64,000 nucleotides of DNA from an uncultured Roseovarius sp. (GTDB lineage: Bacteria > Pseudomonadota > Alphaproteobacteria > Rhodobacterales > Rhodobacteraceae): positions 124,001-188,000 of the forward strand of contig NZ_CANLER010000002.1 of assembly GCF_947489715.1 (NCBI RefSeq). Direction: 5' to 3'. The translations under genes and the position numbers were made by a program. The first letter of the stretch is position 1. Every line of letters starts with the position of its first letter. This document shows, in pieces, positions 26,366 to 36,758 of this stretch. The notes under the pieces are model-generated. The model saw only the letters and a program-made list of their open reading frames with translations. It was not told where the DNA came from and did no database searches.

Positions 26366-28414
26366 CTAGTCGATCCGCACCGTCACGCGCGCGGATCGAC
26401 CCGCTGCATCAATCACCGAAAGCTTTGAAAACCCTCTGGAAATCCCCGGTAGGAACGCCTCGCGCCCATAGTCACCCGTCAGAACCGGGAATCCATTTGC
26501 CAACCAGGTAAACGGCGGAATGCCATCGCGGATTTTGACCGGAACCGGCCCGTCGATCGCCAGCCGTGCACCGTCAGGCGGGAAAACCAGCTTGGGCGCA
26601 TCGGCTGCGGCCTCAAACACGGCATCGCGCCCGGCAAACCGTTGCAAGGGGCGTGGCAATTCAGCGGTCGACACGATCAGTGTTTCCGGCGGTGGCGGCG
26701 GCAGCGGATCGGATTTCGCTTTCAGCCGCTGGAACGCCTCGAACAGTACCGGTGCCGCCAGTTCGCCACCAAAAGCGCCCGGCACCGGCGTGCCATCGGG
26801 GCGCCCGATCCAAACACCTGCCACATGCGCCCCGTCAAACCCGACGGCCCAGGCATCACGATGCCCATATGACGTGCCGGTCTTATAGGCCAACCGTCCG
26901 GGCGGCGCGCCGGGTGGCGGCGCGAGTGAGCCAAGGATATTACCCACCTGCCACGCCGCTGCGCGACTGATTACCTGTTGCTTTGGGGTATCCGGCGGCC
27001 CTGTCATCTGCCAATGCAGGGGCACAGACCCGCCACTATTGGCCAGCATCGCATAAAGCTGGACAAGATCGGTCAGCGTTATCCCGACGCCGCCAAGGGC
27101 TACAGCCATACCTGCCTGCTCGCCAGGCAGGCGCGCCTGAATACCGGCCTGTTTGAGCGCATTCATCAGTTGCGCCGGGCCGATTTCGTCCACCAGCAGG
27201 ATGGCGGGAATGTTCAGCGATTGCCGCAAAGCCTCGGCCACGGGCAGTTCACCGCGAAACCTGCCATCAAAGTTCTGTGGTGCATAGCTGCCAAAGGCTA
27301 CAGGGCGGTCGTCAATCAGTGTTTGCGGGTGGGCAAGACCCCGATCAAACGCCATCCCATAGACGAGCGGTTTCAAGGTTGACCCTGGCGACCGCAGCGC
27401 ACGGGTCATGTCGACAAATCCCTGACGCGTATCGGAGGCGGCATACCCACCTGATCCGACCGAGGCCAGCACCTCTCCGTTCCGGTGATCCGCGATCACG
27501 ACGGCGGCAGACAAGTCCCCGGGCAATCCCCGCAAAGTGGATTTTACCAACCTTTCAATGGTTTGCTGCAAGTCACGGTCCAGAGTCAGACGATGCTGCC
27601 CTGCAAAAGGATCACGCGCCAATTCGCGATCACTGAGATGCGGCGCGAGCGCCGGGAACGGGCGTCGACGCGCAGGAACAGGTTCGGACAAGGCAGCGGT
27701 CTCGGCCTCATCGCTGATCACCATCTGCGCCTTCATTCGCGCCAGCACGCGGTCACGTGCCATCCAGGCGGCGTCACGATCACGGTCCGGGCGGCGGGCT
27801 TCGGGCGATTGCGGCAGCGCCACCAGCAGCGCCGATTGGGCGGGCGTCAGGCGCACGGGTTCTTTGCCAAACCACGCCAGCGAGGCCGCCCGCACCCCCT
27901 CAAGATTGCCCCCGAAAGGTGCGCGCGTCAGATAAAGCGCCAGAATCTGCTCTTTGTTCAACCGTTTTTCAAGTGCCAGGGCCACGCGTATCTGGCGCAG
28001 TTTTCCGTGCCAGCGCCCGGTACCGCTATCCTCCAGCAACCGGGCCACCTGCATCGTGAGGGTTGAGCCACCCGAAACGATCTGCCCGTTCCAAAGCGCC
28101 TGCGCACCCGCCCGTAGCAAGGCCCAAAAATCCACGCCAGCATGTTGATAAAAGCGCTTATCTTCATAGGCGATCAGCATGTCCAGATACGCCGCGTCTG
28201 TCTGGCCCGGCCCTGATGCCAGCCGCCAGCGCCCGTCGGCCACGGTATAGACGCGCAGCATCTGGCCGTTGCGATCGCGGATTTCGACCGAGGTTTCGCT
28301 GATCAGTGGCGGTAGGTCGGTGGCGTCGACCCACCGGTCCATCGCATCCCGCGCGGTGCCCAGCATCAGCAGGGCCATCGCCAGCGCGAAGATCAGTCGG
28401 TCAGGTCGTCTCAT
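26366..28414 (-). CDS. pbpC: Penicillin-binding protein 1C
   Basis: This 682-residue bifunctional class A PBP has an N-terminal membrane anchor. The glycosyltransferase domain shows EDKRFYQHAGVDF near residue 88 and SGGSTLTMQVARLL near 117. The transpeptidase domain shows SPGSTLKPLVYG near 342 and KTGTSYGHRDAW near 506, and the C-terminal BiPBP_C domain ends with FPVLTGDYGREAFLPG. It is encoded downstream of an alpha-2-macroglobulin gene, the common bacterial pairing in which PBP1C is thought to repair cell wall after protease attack. Its start overlaps the DUF1089 gene by 14 bases. It is convergent with the thiolase gene. Confidence 0.95.
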   Translation of the reverse strand: MRRPDRLIFALAMALLMLGTARDAMDRWVDATDLPPLISETSVEIRDRNGQMLRVYTVADGRWRLASGPGQTDAAYLDMLIAYEDKRFYQHAGVDFWALLRAGAQALWNGQIVSGGSTLTMQVARLLEDSGTGRWHGKLRQIRVALALEKRLNKEQILALYLTRAPFGGNLEGVRAASLAWFGKEPVRLTPAQSALLVALPQSPEARRPDRDRDAAWMARDRVLARMKAQMVISDEAETAALSEPVPARRRPFPALAPHLSDRELARDPFAGQHRLTLDRDLQQTIERLVKSTLRGLPGDLSAAVVIADHRNGEVLASVGSGGYAASDTRQGFVDMTRALRSPGSTLKPLVYGMAFDRGLAHPQTLIDDRPVAFGSYAPQNFDGRFRGELPVAEALRQSLNIPAILLVDEIGPAQLMNALKQAGIQARLPGEQAGMAVALGGVGITLTDLVQLYAMLANSGGSVPLHWQMTGPPDTPKQQVISRAAAWQVGNILGSLAPPPGAPPGRLAYKTGTSYGHRDAWAVGFDGAHVAGVWIGRPDGTPVPGAFGGELAAPVLFEAFQRLKAKSDPLPPPPPETLIVSTAELPRPLQRFAGRDAVFEAAADAPKLVFPPDGARLAIDGPVPVKIRDGIPPFTWLANGFPVLTGDYGREAFLPGISRGFSKLSVIDAAGRSARVTVRID

Positions 28415-28979
28415 GCGTCACCTCACCCTCCCACATGCCGGGATAAAGCGTCACGAAACCGGAATGATCGACGCAAAGCTGCGTGGCATATCCCGTTTGG
28501 GTCGCGGTGTATGACACCAGTTCAACCGAGCTACCCGCATCATAGGTCTGATCAAGCCTCCGCAGATCGCAATCGGGATAGAGCAGCCATGCGGCGCGGG
28601 TTTTCAGGACCGATGTGGGGGCTGCCATCACCCGACGCAGTGGCATCAGGTTGGTGGCCGGCGAAAAAGACAGGTCGACATCCTTCGCCCCGGAAACCTG
28701 GGGCTGATCCACTTCGTTCAAAAGCCATTGCCCACCATTGCATTCCAGCCGCAGGCTGATGTCGCGTTCTCCATGTCGCCCTGCCACGTCCGCGCCCAGC
28801 GTGTGCCATTCGAAATCGCAACGCACCACGTAATCCAAGGCGGCAAAGCCATCATCGTCGCGAAACCGGGCGTGCCCAACCAACAACCAACCGTGGTCAA
28901 CCCGCGCAAGGCGGCACTTGTCGTCACCATCGCGATCCAATGCCCGCCAATGGGCTGTGGCGATGGTCTGTCCAGTCAT
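28401..28979 (-). CDS. DUF1089 putative glycolipid-binding protein
   Basis: This 192-residue protein has no signal peptide. The pattern YVVRCDFEWHTLGADV, then LECNGGQWLLN, then GAKDVDLSFSPATNLMPLRRV fits the DUF1089 (putative glycolipid-binding) family. It is squeezed between pbpC and the alpha-2-macroglobulin gene, overlapping the first by 14 bases and following the second by 13. It is therefore part of the same operon. The known link of this family to that operon is not clear to me. Confidence 0.75.
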   Translation of the reverse strand: MTGQTIATAHWRALDRDGDDKCRLARVDHGWLLVGHARFRDDDGFAALDYVVRCDFEWHTLGADVAGRHGERDISLRLECNGGQWLLNEVDQPQVSGAKDVDLSFSPATNLMPLRRVMAAPTSVLKTRAAWLLYPDCDLRRLDQTYDAGSSVELVSYTATQTGYATQLCVDHSGFVTLYPGMWEGEVTHETT

Positions 28980-28992
28980 GGTGCATCACCCG

Positions 28993-31900
28993 TCACGGGC
29001 GCACTGCCATCTGTCCGGACCCGGTACGGGCGCGATAGTTCGGGCGGTACATGTCCTCGACCGTAGCCGCCGGGTGATGGTATTGTCCGGGTGAGACGGC
29101 CCGCACGATGTAAGCCAGCTGAAACGCCTTGTCGCTGCGCCAGTCCACCGCCGCAAGAAACCGGTCAGAGCGGAATTCGGTATGACGTGCTTCTACCGGG
29201 TTCAGCCAGTCCAGCGCGCGAATGTCGCCCGACCGCAAGAGGTTGGGATTGTCGATCTCAAGCCCTGCTGGCAGTGGATCATTGACCATCAGGCGGGCCT
29301 CGCCGTTCTCGAAGGGTGAGACTTTCAACACGGCAACCAGCCGGGTGCCCGTGGCCACGCCCTCCAAGGTCACCGCGTTCCCGTCCATGTCGTAGTAACG
29401 CCGTTCAATGGCATAGCCATAGCCCCCCGCATCCAATGGTACTTCGGGAACGCCGATCGTGGTCAGGGTGATGTCGGTGGCCGCAGTCGAGGTATTGTGG
29501 ATGGCCTGTGGGGTCAGCGCGTTTGCCTCGATCCTCTGCACGAAGGGACCGGAGACAGCCGTGCCATTCAGTTTCAGGCCAGCGGTGGCCGGATCGTCAA
29601 TCAGCGCCTTTGCCGCCAGCAGCGTCCAGACCTGTTCCTGCGGCGACATATGCGGGCCGTCAGCACTCAGGGCATTGCTCAGTTGTTTCTGATCCACTGC
29701 ATTGCTACCTGCCTCAACCGCAAGCGCAAGAACGGCGGCGCGGTCCCGCCGGTTGGTACCATAATCGGCACGCCATACCTGTGGCTCCGGGCCGGTGCGC
29801 GCATCAATCATCCTGCCAGCCTTTGCAAAGAGACGATCCGCGCGGGTCTGGTCACCATAGGCCGCCAGGGCCGCGCCCAGTTGCGCCACTGCCAAAGGGG
29901 TACCCAAGGCATCGGATTTGACATCAGCATAGTAGCGCAGGTCGCCCATCCGGGCCGCTCCCTCGCGCGCGAGGACCAGAAGGGCATAGGCGATATCCTC
30001 ACCGCCCTTGTCGAAATCAGGGGCATAGTTCACCCGGTTGCGCAGATTATCCATCGCCATCGTGAAGGCCTGTGCCGGGACGTCGTGACCTTGAGCGCGG
30101 GCGCGCGACAGGAAATCGGCGACATAGGCGTCGAGCCAGAAATCGCCCGACCCGGCACGCCACAATCCGAATGCGCCATTGCTGGACTGACGCGTCAGAA
30201 TGCGATCAACGGCCTGCGCGATACGCGTTTCGATCTGATCGGCATTGCCCAACCCCACGGCCTGCGCCACCTGGTCGAAATACAACAGCGGCATGGCCTG
30301 CGAGGTCACCTGTTCGGTACAGCCATAGGGATAGCGATCAAGCGCCGTCAGCAAGGCGGGTGCGTTGAGCTTGGCCAGTGGTCCCGCCGACACGATCGCA
30401 CTGCCAGTTCCCGTGCGCAGCCCGGCGAAAACTTCAGCGTCCAGCTTGAACGTATCACCCGCCGCCAGTGCAAAGCGCCGTGTTGTCGCGATCGCTGGAT
30501 CATTGGCCCGCACCGGCAGGGTCAGCGATTTGGTCAGTTGTTTGCCGTCAGGCGTGGTCAGGGCAATTTGCACCTGGTGGTCACCCTCGGTCCGCGCCGC
30601 AACCGGCACGCTTAGCACCAGTTTCTTACCCGTTGCGATGTCAACGCCTGACGGGATAGCGCCAGTAAGATCAACACCCGTCGCCGTAACATCCAGCCCC
30701 ATGCGGCCACTGGAGCCGTCGGCATGGACGATCTCCAGCAGCATCTGGCTGGTATCTCCGGGGGCCATGAACCGTGGTAGCGTCGCGGTCACCACGACCG
30801 GATCGCGGACCAGCACATCGCGTTCGGCCTGCCCCACACCGGTGTCGGACCAGGCAATCGCCATCAACCGCACGGTTCCGTTGAAGTCCGGGATGTCGAA
30901 TTGCACGCGGGCCTGCCCGTCCGACCCCACACGTACCGGTCCCGAAAAAAATGCCACGAGTTTCTCCGTGGGCGGCGGTGACTTCAACTGCATTTGGCTG
31001 CCTGCATCGCCGCCAGAGCGCACCTGCCCTGCCGCCCCGTTCATTCCGTCGATCAATCGACCGTAAATGTCGCGGATTTCGACGCCCAGACGGCGCTGGC
31101 CAAAGTAATGCCCGCTTGGATCCGGGCTTTCGAAACCAGTGAGGTTCAGAATACCCAGATCAACCGCCGCCAATGTGACATATCCGGCTTTGTTGGCGTC
31201 CAACCCCTCCACCTTGACGACCACATCCAGAGGGCCACGCGGGCTGGCCTTCTCGGGCGCTTCGATCGTGACAGATAATTGCTGCTCGCCGGGATCAATT
31301 TTCGCATAGCTCAGACCCAAAGCACGGGCAGGGTTCTGACCGGCAGATACCTGCATCGGTCGGATCACCTGCGCAGTTACATACGCGCCTGCCCCCCAGT
31401 CATCCGTGACCGTCAATGGGATCAGGTTTTCACCCTCGACCACCTCGATCGCCTGCATGTCAATCACCCGGTTCGACATCACGGTGATCATCGCTGTCCC
31501 GGCATAGCGGGGTACAATCCGCAACTCCGCGGTGTCGCCACTGCGGTAGTCAGGTTTATCCAGCGACAGCTCCAACGTATCGGGTGTTTGCGAGGCATCG
31601 GCGGGCGCATACCAGCCCGCGTAGAAATCAACAGAGGTAGCCACATAGGCGCCATCGAGCCGTTCGACAACCAGTTCATAACGCCCCCAGTCAACGGGGG
31701 TAGAAACGGAAAATGGGCCATCCTTCAACGAAATCTCGGCCGTTGCGACACGGCTGCGCGTTGTAATCGGCTCCCAATTCCAGTTGCCATATTGCTGATA
31801 CCATTGATAGCGAGTCTCGACCCGGTTCAATGTCCAGCGCACCTGCATCGGCGCGGAGGTCAGTTCGCGATCAATTCCGACGATCTGAAATGCCGCTTCG

Positions 31901-34419
31901 GTGCCTTGGGATACGACGCCGTCAAACTCGGGTTTGATCCCGATCAGTGGCCCAGCCGGCGCCAGCATTTGGGTCAACCGGCGCTCTACCGGGCGGCCCG
32001 ATCCTTCTTGTACACGGATGATCGCTTCGACTTCGTAGGGTCGATCAGCAAGCTTGGCCGCAGGGACCGGCATCGGCAGTACTGCGCGGCCATCTTCGCC
32101 AGTCGCACCGCCATCTAGATAGCTGGTTTGCGCGCCAGCGATCTCGTCATAGCGACCGAATTGATAGCCGGGGAAATCAGGCAGTTGTCGTTTCGCCCGC
32201 AAGCTTGCCGTGCCTTCCACTTTCAGCCCGGCACCCGGCGCGCCAAACAGATAACGCGCCTCGACAGCAAGTGGTGGCGTGTCGCCAGGGCGGATTCGTC
32301 CTTCGGGCAGCGATAATTCGAAATCTATGCGTTCAGGCAGAAAATCCTCGACCAGCACCTGACGGCTGACCAGTGCTGGGGCATCGACATCGGCCTTGAT
32401 CTCGATCGTCCAGGTACCGCGCGGGGCGGTTGCGCCGACGGGCATGTCAAACACATGCCCACCCGCGTCATCCTGTGGGGACACATGGCGCGCATATTCG
32501 ACACCGTCAGGACGGGTCAGGATCGCGGTCAGCGGCAGGCCGGGAATGGCCACCGTCTGACCATCACGTGCAAGCGCCGTTGCATGGATCACTTCGCCTG
32601 CGCGATAGGCCCCCCGGTCCGTTGCCAGGAAAACATCAATCGGCGGGGCCGCAGGGCGGCCCTCGACGCCGCGATCCGACAGATCAAACGCCGGGTCGGT
32701 CAGCGACAGAAATGCAAGATCTTCGTCGCCCATACGGGCCAGTATCAGGGCTGGCGCTGCGCCGCTTGTGCCTCGCGTCAGTCCGGGCGGGAAAAGCGCA
32801 TGACCGTCCGCATCGGTCTTCAACGTCGCCAATTCCCGATTGGCGCGCGACAACAATGTCAGGTCAATCCCTTCGCGGACCTTTGCATCCGACAGGCCGC
32901 GCACGAACACATGCAACCCGTCGTTGCCCTTCAACGTGGTCAGGCCCAGATCGGTCAGAACGAACCATTGCGTTGCTCCGGGGTCGTCGTAAAGCTCCCG
33001 CCCCTTCACCCGCGCGCTCAGCGCGTAGATGCCCGGTGGCTGATCAACCAGAACGTCACCCAGTGGCAGGCGGGTTGTCATCGTCTGGTTCAGGGCGTTC
33101 TGCACCTCGCCCACACCCGTCCACACCTCCTCGGCCACGTCATTGGAGAATGCCTGATCCTGATATTCGCTGAGAGGACGGCCAAAGTAATCATCCTGGA
33201 TCGCCCGCAACAGATTGCGGTCACTCACCCGGCGCAACAATAACTCGACACTGTCCAGATTGACCGTCTCGATTGGCAGGGCGGCATCGACAGCCTTGGG
33301 CAGAACATAGGCACGACCCGCGAAATTGACCGCCGGAGACCGGTCGCGAACGTAGAGCGAGAGGTCAACATCCTTGTGCAACTGCTCGCCGCTGGCCGCG
33401 GGTAACCCTTTGCGGAAGGTGATTGAATAGCGCTGACCGTGCTGGACGCCATCGACACAGATTTGCCGATCCTCAGCCTGCACAACCAAACCGGGGTCAG
33501 ACAGCCTGACATAAGGCGTATAATCCGTGCCAGCCTTGATCAGCGGTTCGGAAAATTCGGCGCAGATGCGTGGAGCGGCGCTTTCATTGTCGCTGCGATG
33601 CTCGGTAATGCGAAAGCCATATTTGGCGATGGCTTTTTCCAAGGTGTTTGCCAAATCCTGTCGCGGTTGGATTTCCTGCGCCAGTCGCAAGGCGCTGATC
33701 ATGTCGCGCCCGCGCTTGTTACGCTCCAATGCATCCGCCATCTGCGCCAGCGCCGACACACGCGCCGGATCGCCAAGCGCGCGCAAATAGGCGTTGATCG
33801 ACGCGGTGACAGCCTGCACCTCGAAGCGGCGTGTGTCTGACGAATTCTGCGATTTTGCCAACAATGACAGGCGGGCATAATCCGCCCAAAGATCGCTGCT
33901 ATCCGCACGCGAAACAGCAGCCCCGGTCCAACGCATCGCATTCAGGTGATCACCTTTTGCCTCGCGCTCGCGGGCGGCCTTCAACAATGCCTCGACATCC
34001 CAGCTGCCTGCCGGATGACGCCAGCCGATGTCTTCCGCAAGCTTCCGGGCCCCCTGCAAATCGGGTTCAGACAGAAATCCAAGTTCGGACACCCGCGTGG
34101 CAGCACTCGTCAGAACGTGAGGATCGGTCGCCAGCATCTCGGCCGATATCGCGCCGTCATAGGGTTGCCGATCTGAAACGCTGCTTTTGGGAAAACAGGC
34201 GTTTGAGCGGGTATTGAACGTGTAGGCCTTGCACGCGCCATTACTGAAACATGCCCGTTGACAGGCTTCGACCGTTGTATCGAACAGAGGGTCAAGATCG
34301 GCCCCGTAGAAATCCACATCGCGGATGACGACCTGGTGTCGATCCGGCACCACCGTCTGGGCAATAGCCACCGAAACGTAACTTGTTAGGAACAAAGTTG
34401 AAATAACACGACGGAGCAT
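28993..34419 (-). CDS. Bacterial alpha-2-macroglobulin with N-terminal PAN domain
   Basis: This 1808-residue exported protease trap has a signal peptide (to about residue 20, SVAIAQ). There is no lipobox cysteine, so it may be free in the periplasm, unlike E. coli YfhM. A PAN/apple-type domain with six cysteines covers about residues 25-85 (FDTTVEACQRACFSNGACKAYTF region). Macroglobulin-type domains follow, and then the A2M core. The thioester motif is intact as CTEQ near residue 1367 (YPYGCTEQ). Such proteins trap attacking proteases by covalent thioester linkage. It leads the operon with the DUF1089 gene and pbpC. Confidence 0.93.
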   Translation of the reverse strand: MLRRVISTLFLTSYVSVAIAQTVVPDRHQVVIRDVDFYGADLDPLFDTTVEACQRACFSNGACKAYTFNTRSNACFPKSSVSDRQPYDGAISAEMLATDPHVLTSAATRVSELGFLSEPDLQGARKLAEDIGWRHPAGSWDVEALLKAAREREAKGDHLNAMRWTGAAVSRADSSDLWADYARLSLLAKSQNSSDTRRFEVQAVTASINAYLRALGDPARVSALAQMADALERNKRGRDMISALRLAQEIQPRQDLANTLEKAIAKYGFRITEHRSDNESAAPRICAEFSEPLIKAGTDYTPYVRLSDPGLVVQAEDRQICVDGVQHGQRYSITFRKGLPAASGEQLHKDVDLSLYVRDRSPAVNFAGRAYVLPKAVDAALPIETVNLDSVELLLRRVSDRNLLRAIQDDYFGRPLSEYQDQAFSNDVAEEVWTGVGEVQNALNQTMTTRLPLGDVLVDQPPGIYALSARVKGRELYDDPGATQWFVLTDLGLTTLKGNDGLHVFVRGLSDAKVREGIDLTLLSRANRELATLKTDADGHALFPPGLTRGTSGAAPALILARMGDEDLAFLSLTDPAFDLSDRGVEGRPAAPPIDVFLATDRGAYRAGEVIHATALARDGQTVAIPGLPLTAILTRPDGVEYARHVSPQDDAGGHVFDMPVGATAPRGTWTIEIKADVDAPALVSRQVLVEDFLPERIDFELSLPEGRIRPGDTPPLAVEARYLFGAPGAGLKVEGTASLRAKRQLPDFPGYQFGRYDEIAGAQTSYLDGGATGEDGRAVLPMPVPAAKLADRPYEVEAIIRVQEGSGRPVERRLTQMLAPAGPLIGIKPEFDGVVSQGTEAAFQIVGIDRELTSAPMQVRWTLNRVETRYQWYQQYGNWNWEPITTRSRVATAEISLKDGPFSVSTPVDWGRYELVVERLDGAYVATSVDFYAGWYAPADASQTPDTLELSLDKPDYRSGDTAELRIVPRYAGTAMITVMSNRVIDMQAIEVVEGENLIPLTVTDDWGAGAYVTAQVIRPMQVSAGQNPARALGLSYAKIDPGEQQLSVTIEAPEKASPRGPLDVVVKVEGLDANKAGYVTLAAVDLGILNLTGFESPDPSGHYFGQRRLGVEIRDIYGRLIDGMNGAAGQVRSGGDAGSQMQLKSPPPTEKLVAFFSGPVRVGSDGQARVQFDIPDFNGTVRLMAIAWSDTGVGQAERDVLVRDPVVVTATLPRFMAPGDTSQMLLEIVHADGSSGRMGLDVTATGVDLTGAIPSGVDIATGKKLVLSVPVAARTEGDHQVQIALTTPDGKQLTKSLTLPVRANDPAIATTRRFALAAGDTFKLDAEVFAGLRTGTGSAIVSAGPLAKLNAPALLTALDRYPYGCTEQVTSQAMPLLYFDQVAQAVGLGNADQIETRIAQAVDRILTRQSSNGAFGLWRAGSGDFWLDAYVADFLSRARAQGHDVPAQAFTMAMDNLRNRVNYAPDFDKGGEDIAYALLVLAREGAARMGDLRYYADVKSDALGTPLAVAQLGAALAAYGDQTRADRLFAKAGRMIDARTGPEPQVWRADYGTNRRDRAAVLALAVEAGSNAVDQKQLSNALSADGPHMSPQEQVWTLLAAKALIDDPATAGLKLNGTAVSGPFVQRIEANALTPQAIHNTSTAATDITLTTIGVPEVPLDAGGYGYAIERRYYDMDGNAVTLEGVATGTRLVAVLKVSPFENGEARLMVNDPLPAGLEIDNPNLLRSGDIRALDWLNPVEARHTEFRSDRFLAAVDWRSDKAFQLAYIVRAVSPGQYHHPAATVEDMYRPNYRARTGSGQMAVRP

Positions 34420-34553
34420 CCGACCCTCCAGATTATACGGGGTTCATCGTGCCACGGCGTGCCGCAGCTGACAACGATTCCAAAAGCGCGCTTTAAGTAG
34501 TTCTTCACCACAATAGCCGATTGTGCCCCGAACGGGCCTTTCGGAGGGCTGGC

Positions 34554-36758
34554 ATGAGTCTTGCCAACAAATTATCGGAAGAACGGCGCGCACGTCTGGC
34601 CGCCGAACGACTGCTTGAGCAGAAGCAGGCTGAATTACAGGCAGCCAACCGCAAGTTGGGCAAGCACGCACGCGCGCTTTCGGACGAAATCGTGGAAACC
34701 CGGGCCGAGGTTCAAAATGTTCTTGATGAAAATCAGCGGGTAAAATCCGACCTGACGGTCGCCAACCAGAAGGTCGAAATCGCCGAGCGGCGCCTTTGGC
34801 ATTCCATTGAAACCATTCAGGACGGGTTTGCCTTTTTCGATTCTGACAGCCGGATGATAGCGGCGAACAACGCCTGGCTGGGTGTTTTTGACGGGTTGGA
34901 AGATGTCAAACCCGGCGTCAGTTATATCGAGGTTCTGCAATTCGTAACCGAAGAGGGGATCGTCAATATCGGCGATATGAATCCGGCAGACTGGCGGGAA
35001 AAGATGCTGGACCGATGGCAAAGTACAACACCCGAGCCTGAGGTCATTCGGCTATGGAGCGGGGAATACATCAAGCTAATCGATCAGCGTGGTAATGGCG
35101 GTGATATGGTCAGCCTGGCGCTGAACATCACCGAAACCGTACGCTATGAAAAGCAACTGACGGATGCCCGCACCAAGGCTGAGGCTGCAAGCCGGGCCAA
35201 ATCATCATTCCTGGCCAATATGAGCCATGAAATCCGCACGCCGATGAATGGTGTCGTTGGCATGGCGGATTTGCTGCAGGATACCGATTTGACGGACGAG
35301 CAGCAGCTTTATGCGGAAACCATCAAGAATTCCGGCGAAGCCTTGCTGGTGATCATCAACGACGTGCTGGATTATTCAAAAATCGAGGCCGAGAAACTGG
35401 TTCTGCACGAGGAGCCCTTTGATTTCGAACGCTGCATTCATGAGTTGGTCATGCTGTTGCAACCTTCCGCCCGTGATAAGGGACTGGATCTATTGGTGGA
35501 TTATGACCTGTTCCTGCCAACGCAGTTCGTGGGCGACAGGGGACGCATCCGTCAGGTCATGACCAACCTGATGGGTAACGCGGTCAAGTTCACCGAAAGC
35601 GGCCATGTTTCGATCCGCGTCGTGGGTGTGGCAGCGGAAGACAGCGATATGGCGGATTTGCATGTTTCGATCGAAGACACCGGCATCGGCATTCCCGAGG
35701 ACAAGGTGGGCCATATCTTCGGTGAATTCAATCAGGTTGACGATGAACGGAACCGTAAGTTTGAGGGCACCGGCCTGGGGCTGGCGATCTCGCAGAAACT
35801 GATCAAGATGATGGGTGGCAAAATCTGGGTCGACTCGGTCGATGGCGAAGGGTCGAGCTTTGGGTTTTCGATCTCGCTTCCGCGGGCCGAGGCGATCGAT
35901 CCAGACAGCACCCGGATGCCTGATGGTCTAAAGCGGGCGTTGATTGTGGATGACAGCGAAGCCAATCGCGACATTCTTACCCGCCAGCTTGGCGTGCTTG
36001 GCATCGAAACCTTACCCTGCAAAAGCGGGATCGATGCCCTGACACAGCTTGATGCGACCATTGATCTGATTTTGACCACCCACGCGATGCGGGAAATGGA
36101 CGGGATGGAGCTGTCCGAGGCGGCGCGCGAAGCGGGCCACCAGACCCCCATCGTGATGATGAGCGCCAATACTAGCGCAGCCGAGCAGGATCCGTCGCGC
36201 CCTCACTTGCATGCGCTCTTGCAAAAACCGGTTCCACGGCAAGAGCTGTTTGCCGCCTTGAAGTCGATCAAGGTGGATACACCGGCAACCCTTGAAGAGG
36301 CACCAACGGCAGAGCCTGTGTCCGAGGTGCAACCGGACGAACCCGCAACCGAATTACGGGCGATGCGTGTTCTTGCGGCTGAGGACAACAAAACCAATCG
36401 TCTGGTTTACACAAAGATGGTCAAGGCGTTGGATATTGACCTGCAATTCGCAGAAAACGGGATCGAGGCGGTCGAGCTCTACCAATCCTTTGATCCAGAT
36501 ATCGTCTTCATGGATATTTCGATGCCGCAAATGGATGGCAAGGAAGCCACCCAGAAAATCCGCGAGGTCGAACAAACCACCGGCAAACGCGTGCCCGTCG
36601 TTGCCATGACGGCGCATGCAATGGACGGTGATCAGGATGGCATTCTGGCCGCAGGCCTGGATTTCTACCTGACAAAACCCCTGAAAAAGAAAGCCATCAT
36701 CGAACGTATTTCAGAGGCACAACCCACATCAGCCCGTGATCCGGTTGGGGACAATTAA
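34554..36758 (+). CDS. Hybrid sensor histidine kinase with two receiver domains
   Basis: This 734-residue cytosolic kinase begins with a coiled coil (about residues 5-85), then a PAS domain (about 90-200), HisKA (phospho-His in [15 protein letters not shown] near residue 225) and the ATPase domain ([22 protein letters not shown]). Two receivers follow. The first lacks the phospho-Asp: the strand reads [13 protein letters not shown] near residue 507, so it is probably a pseudo-receiver. The second is complete (AAEDNKTNR, Asp in [13 protein letters not shown] near residue 654, Lys in YLTKPL). No membrane segment is present. ATG 34554 follows CGGAGGG. Its stop overlaps the convergent yaaA stop by 4 bases. 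Confidence 0.92.
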   Translation: MSLANKLSEERRARLAAERLLEQKQAELQAANRKLGKHARALSDEIVETRAEVQNVLDENQRVKSDLTVANQKVEIAERRLWHSIETIQDGFAFFDSDSRMIAANNAWLGVFDGLEDVKPGVSYIEVLQFVTEEGIVNIGDMNPADWREKMLDRWQSTTPEPEVIRLWSGEYIKLIDQRGNGGDMVSLALNITETVRYEKQLTDARTKAEAASRAKSSFLANMSHEIRTPMNGVVGMADLLQDTDLTDEQQLYAETIKNSGEALLVIINDVLDYSKIEAEKLVLHEEPFDFERCIHELVMLLQPSARDKGLDLLVDYDLFLPTQFVGDRGRIRQVMTNLMGNAVKFTESGHVSIRVVGVAAEDSDMADLHVSIEDTGIGIPEDKVGHIFGEFNQVDDERNRKFEGTGLGLAISQKLIKMMGGKIWVDSVDGEGSSFGFSISLPRAEAIDPDSTRMPDGLKRALIVDDSEANRDILTRQLGVLGIETLPCKSGIDALTQLDATIDLILTTHAMREMDGMELSEAAREAGHQTPIVMMSANTSAAEQDPSRPHLHALLQKPVPRQELFAALKSIKVDTPATLEEAPTAEPVSEVQPDEPATELRAMRVLAAEDNKTNRLVYTKMVKALDIDLQFAENGIEAVELYQSFDPDIVFMDISMPQMDGKEATQKIREVEQTTGKRVPVVAMTAHAMDGDQDGILAAGLDFYLTKPLKKKAIIERISEAQPTSARDPVGDN

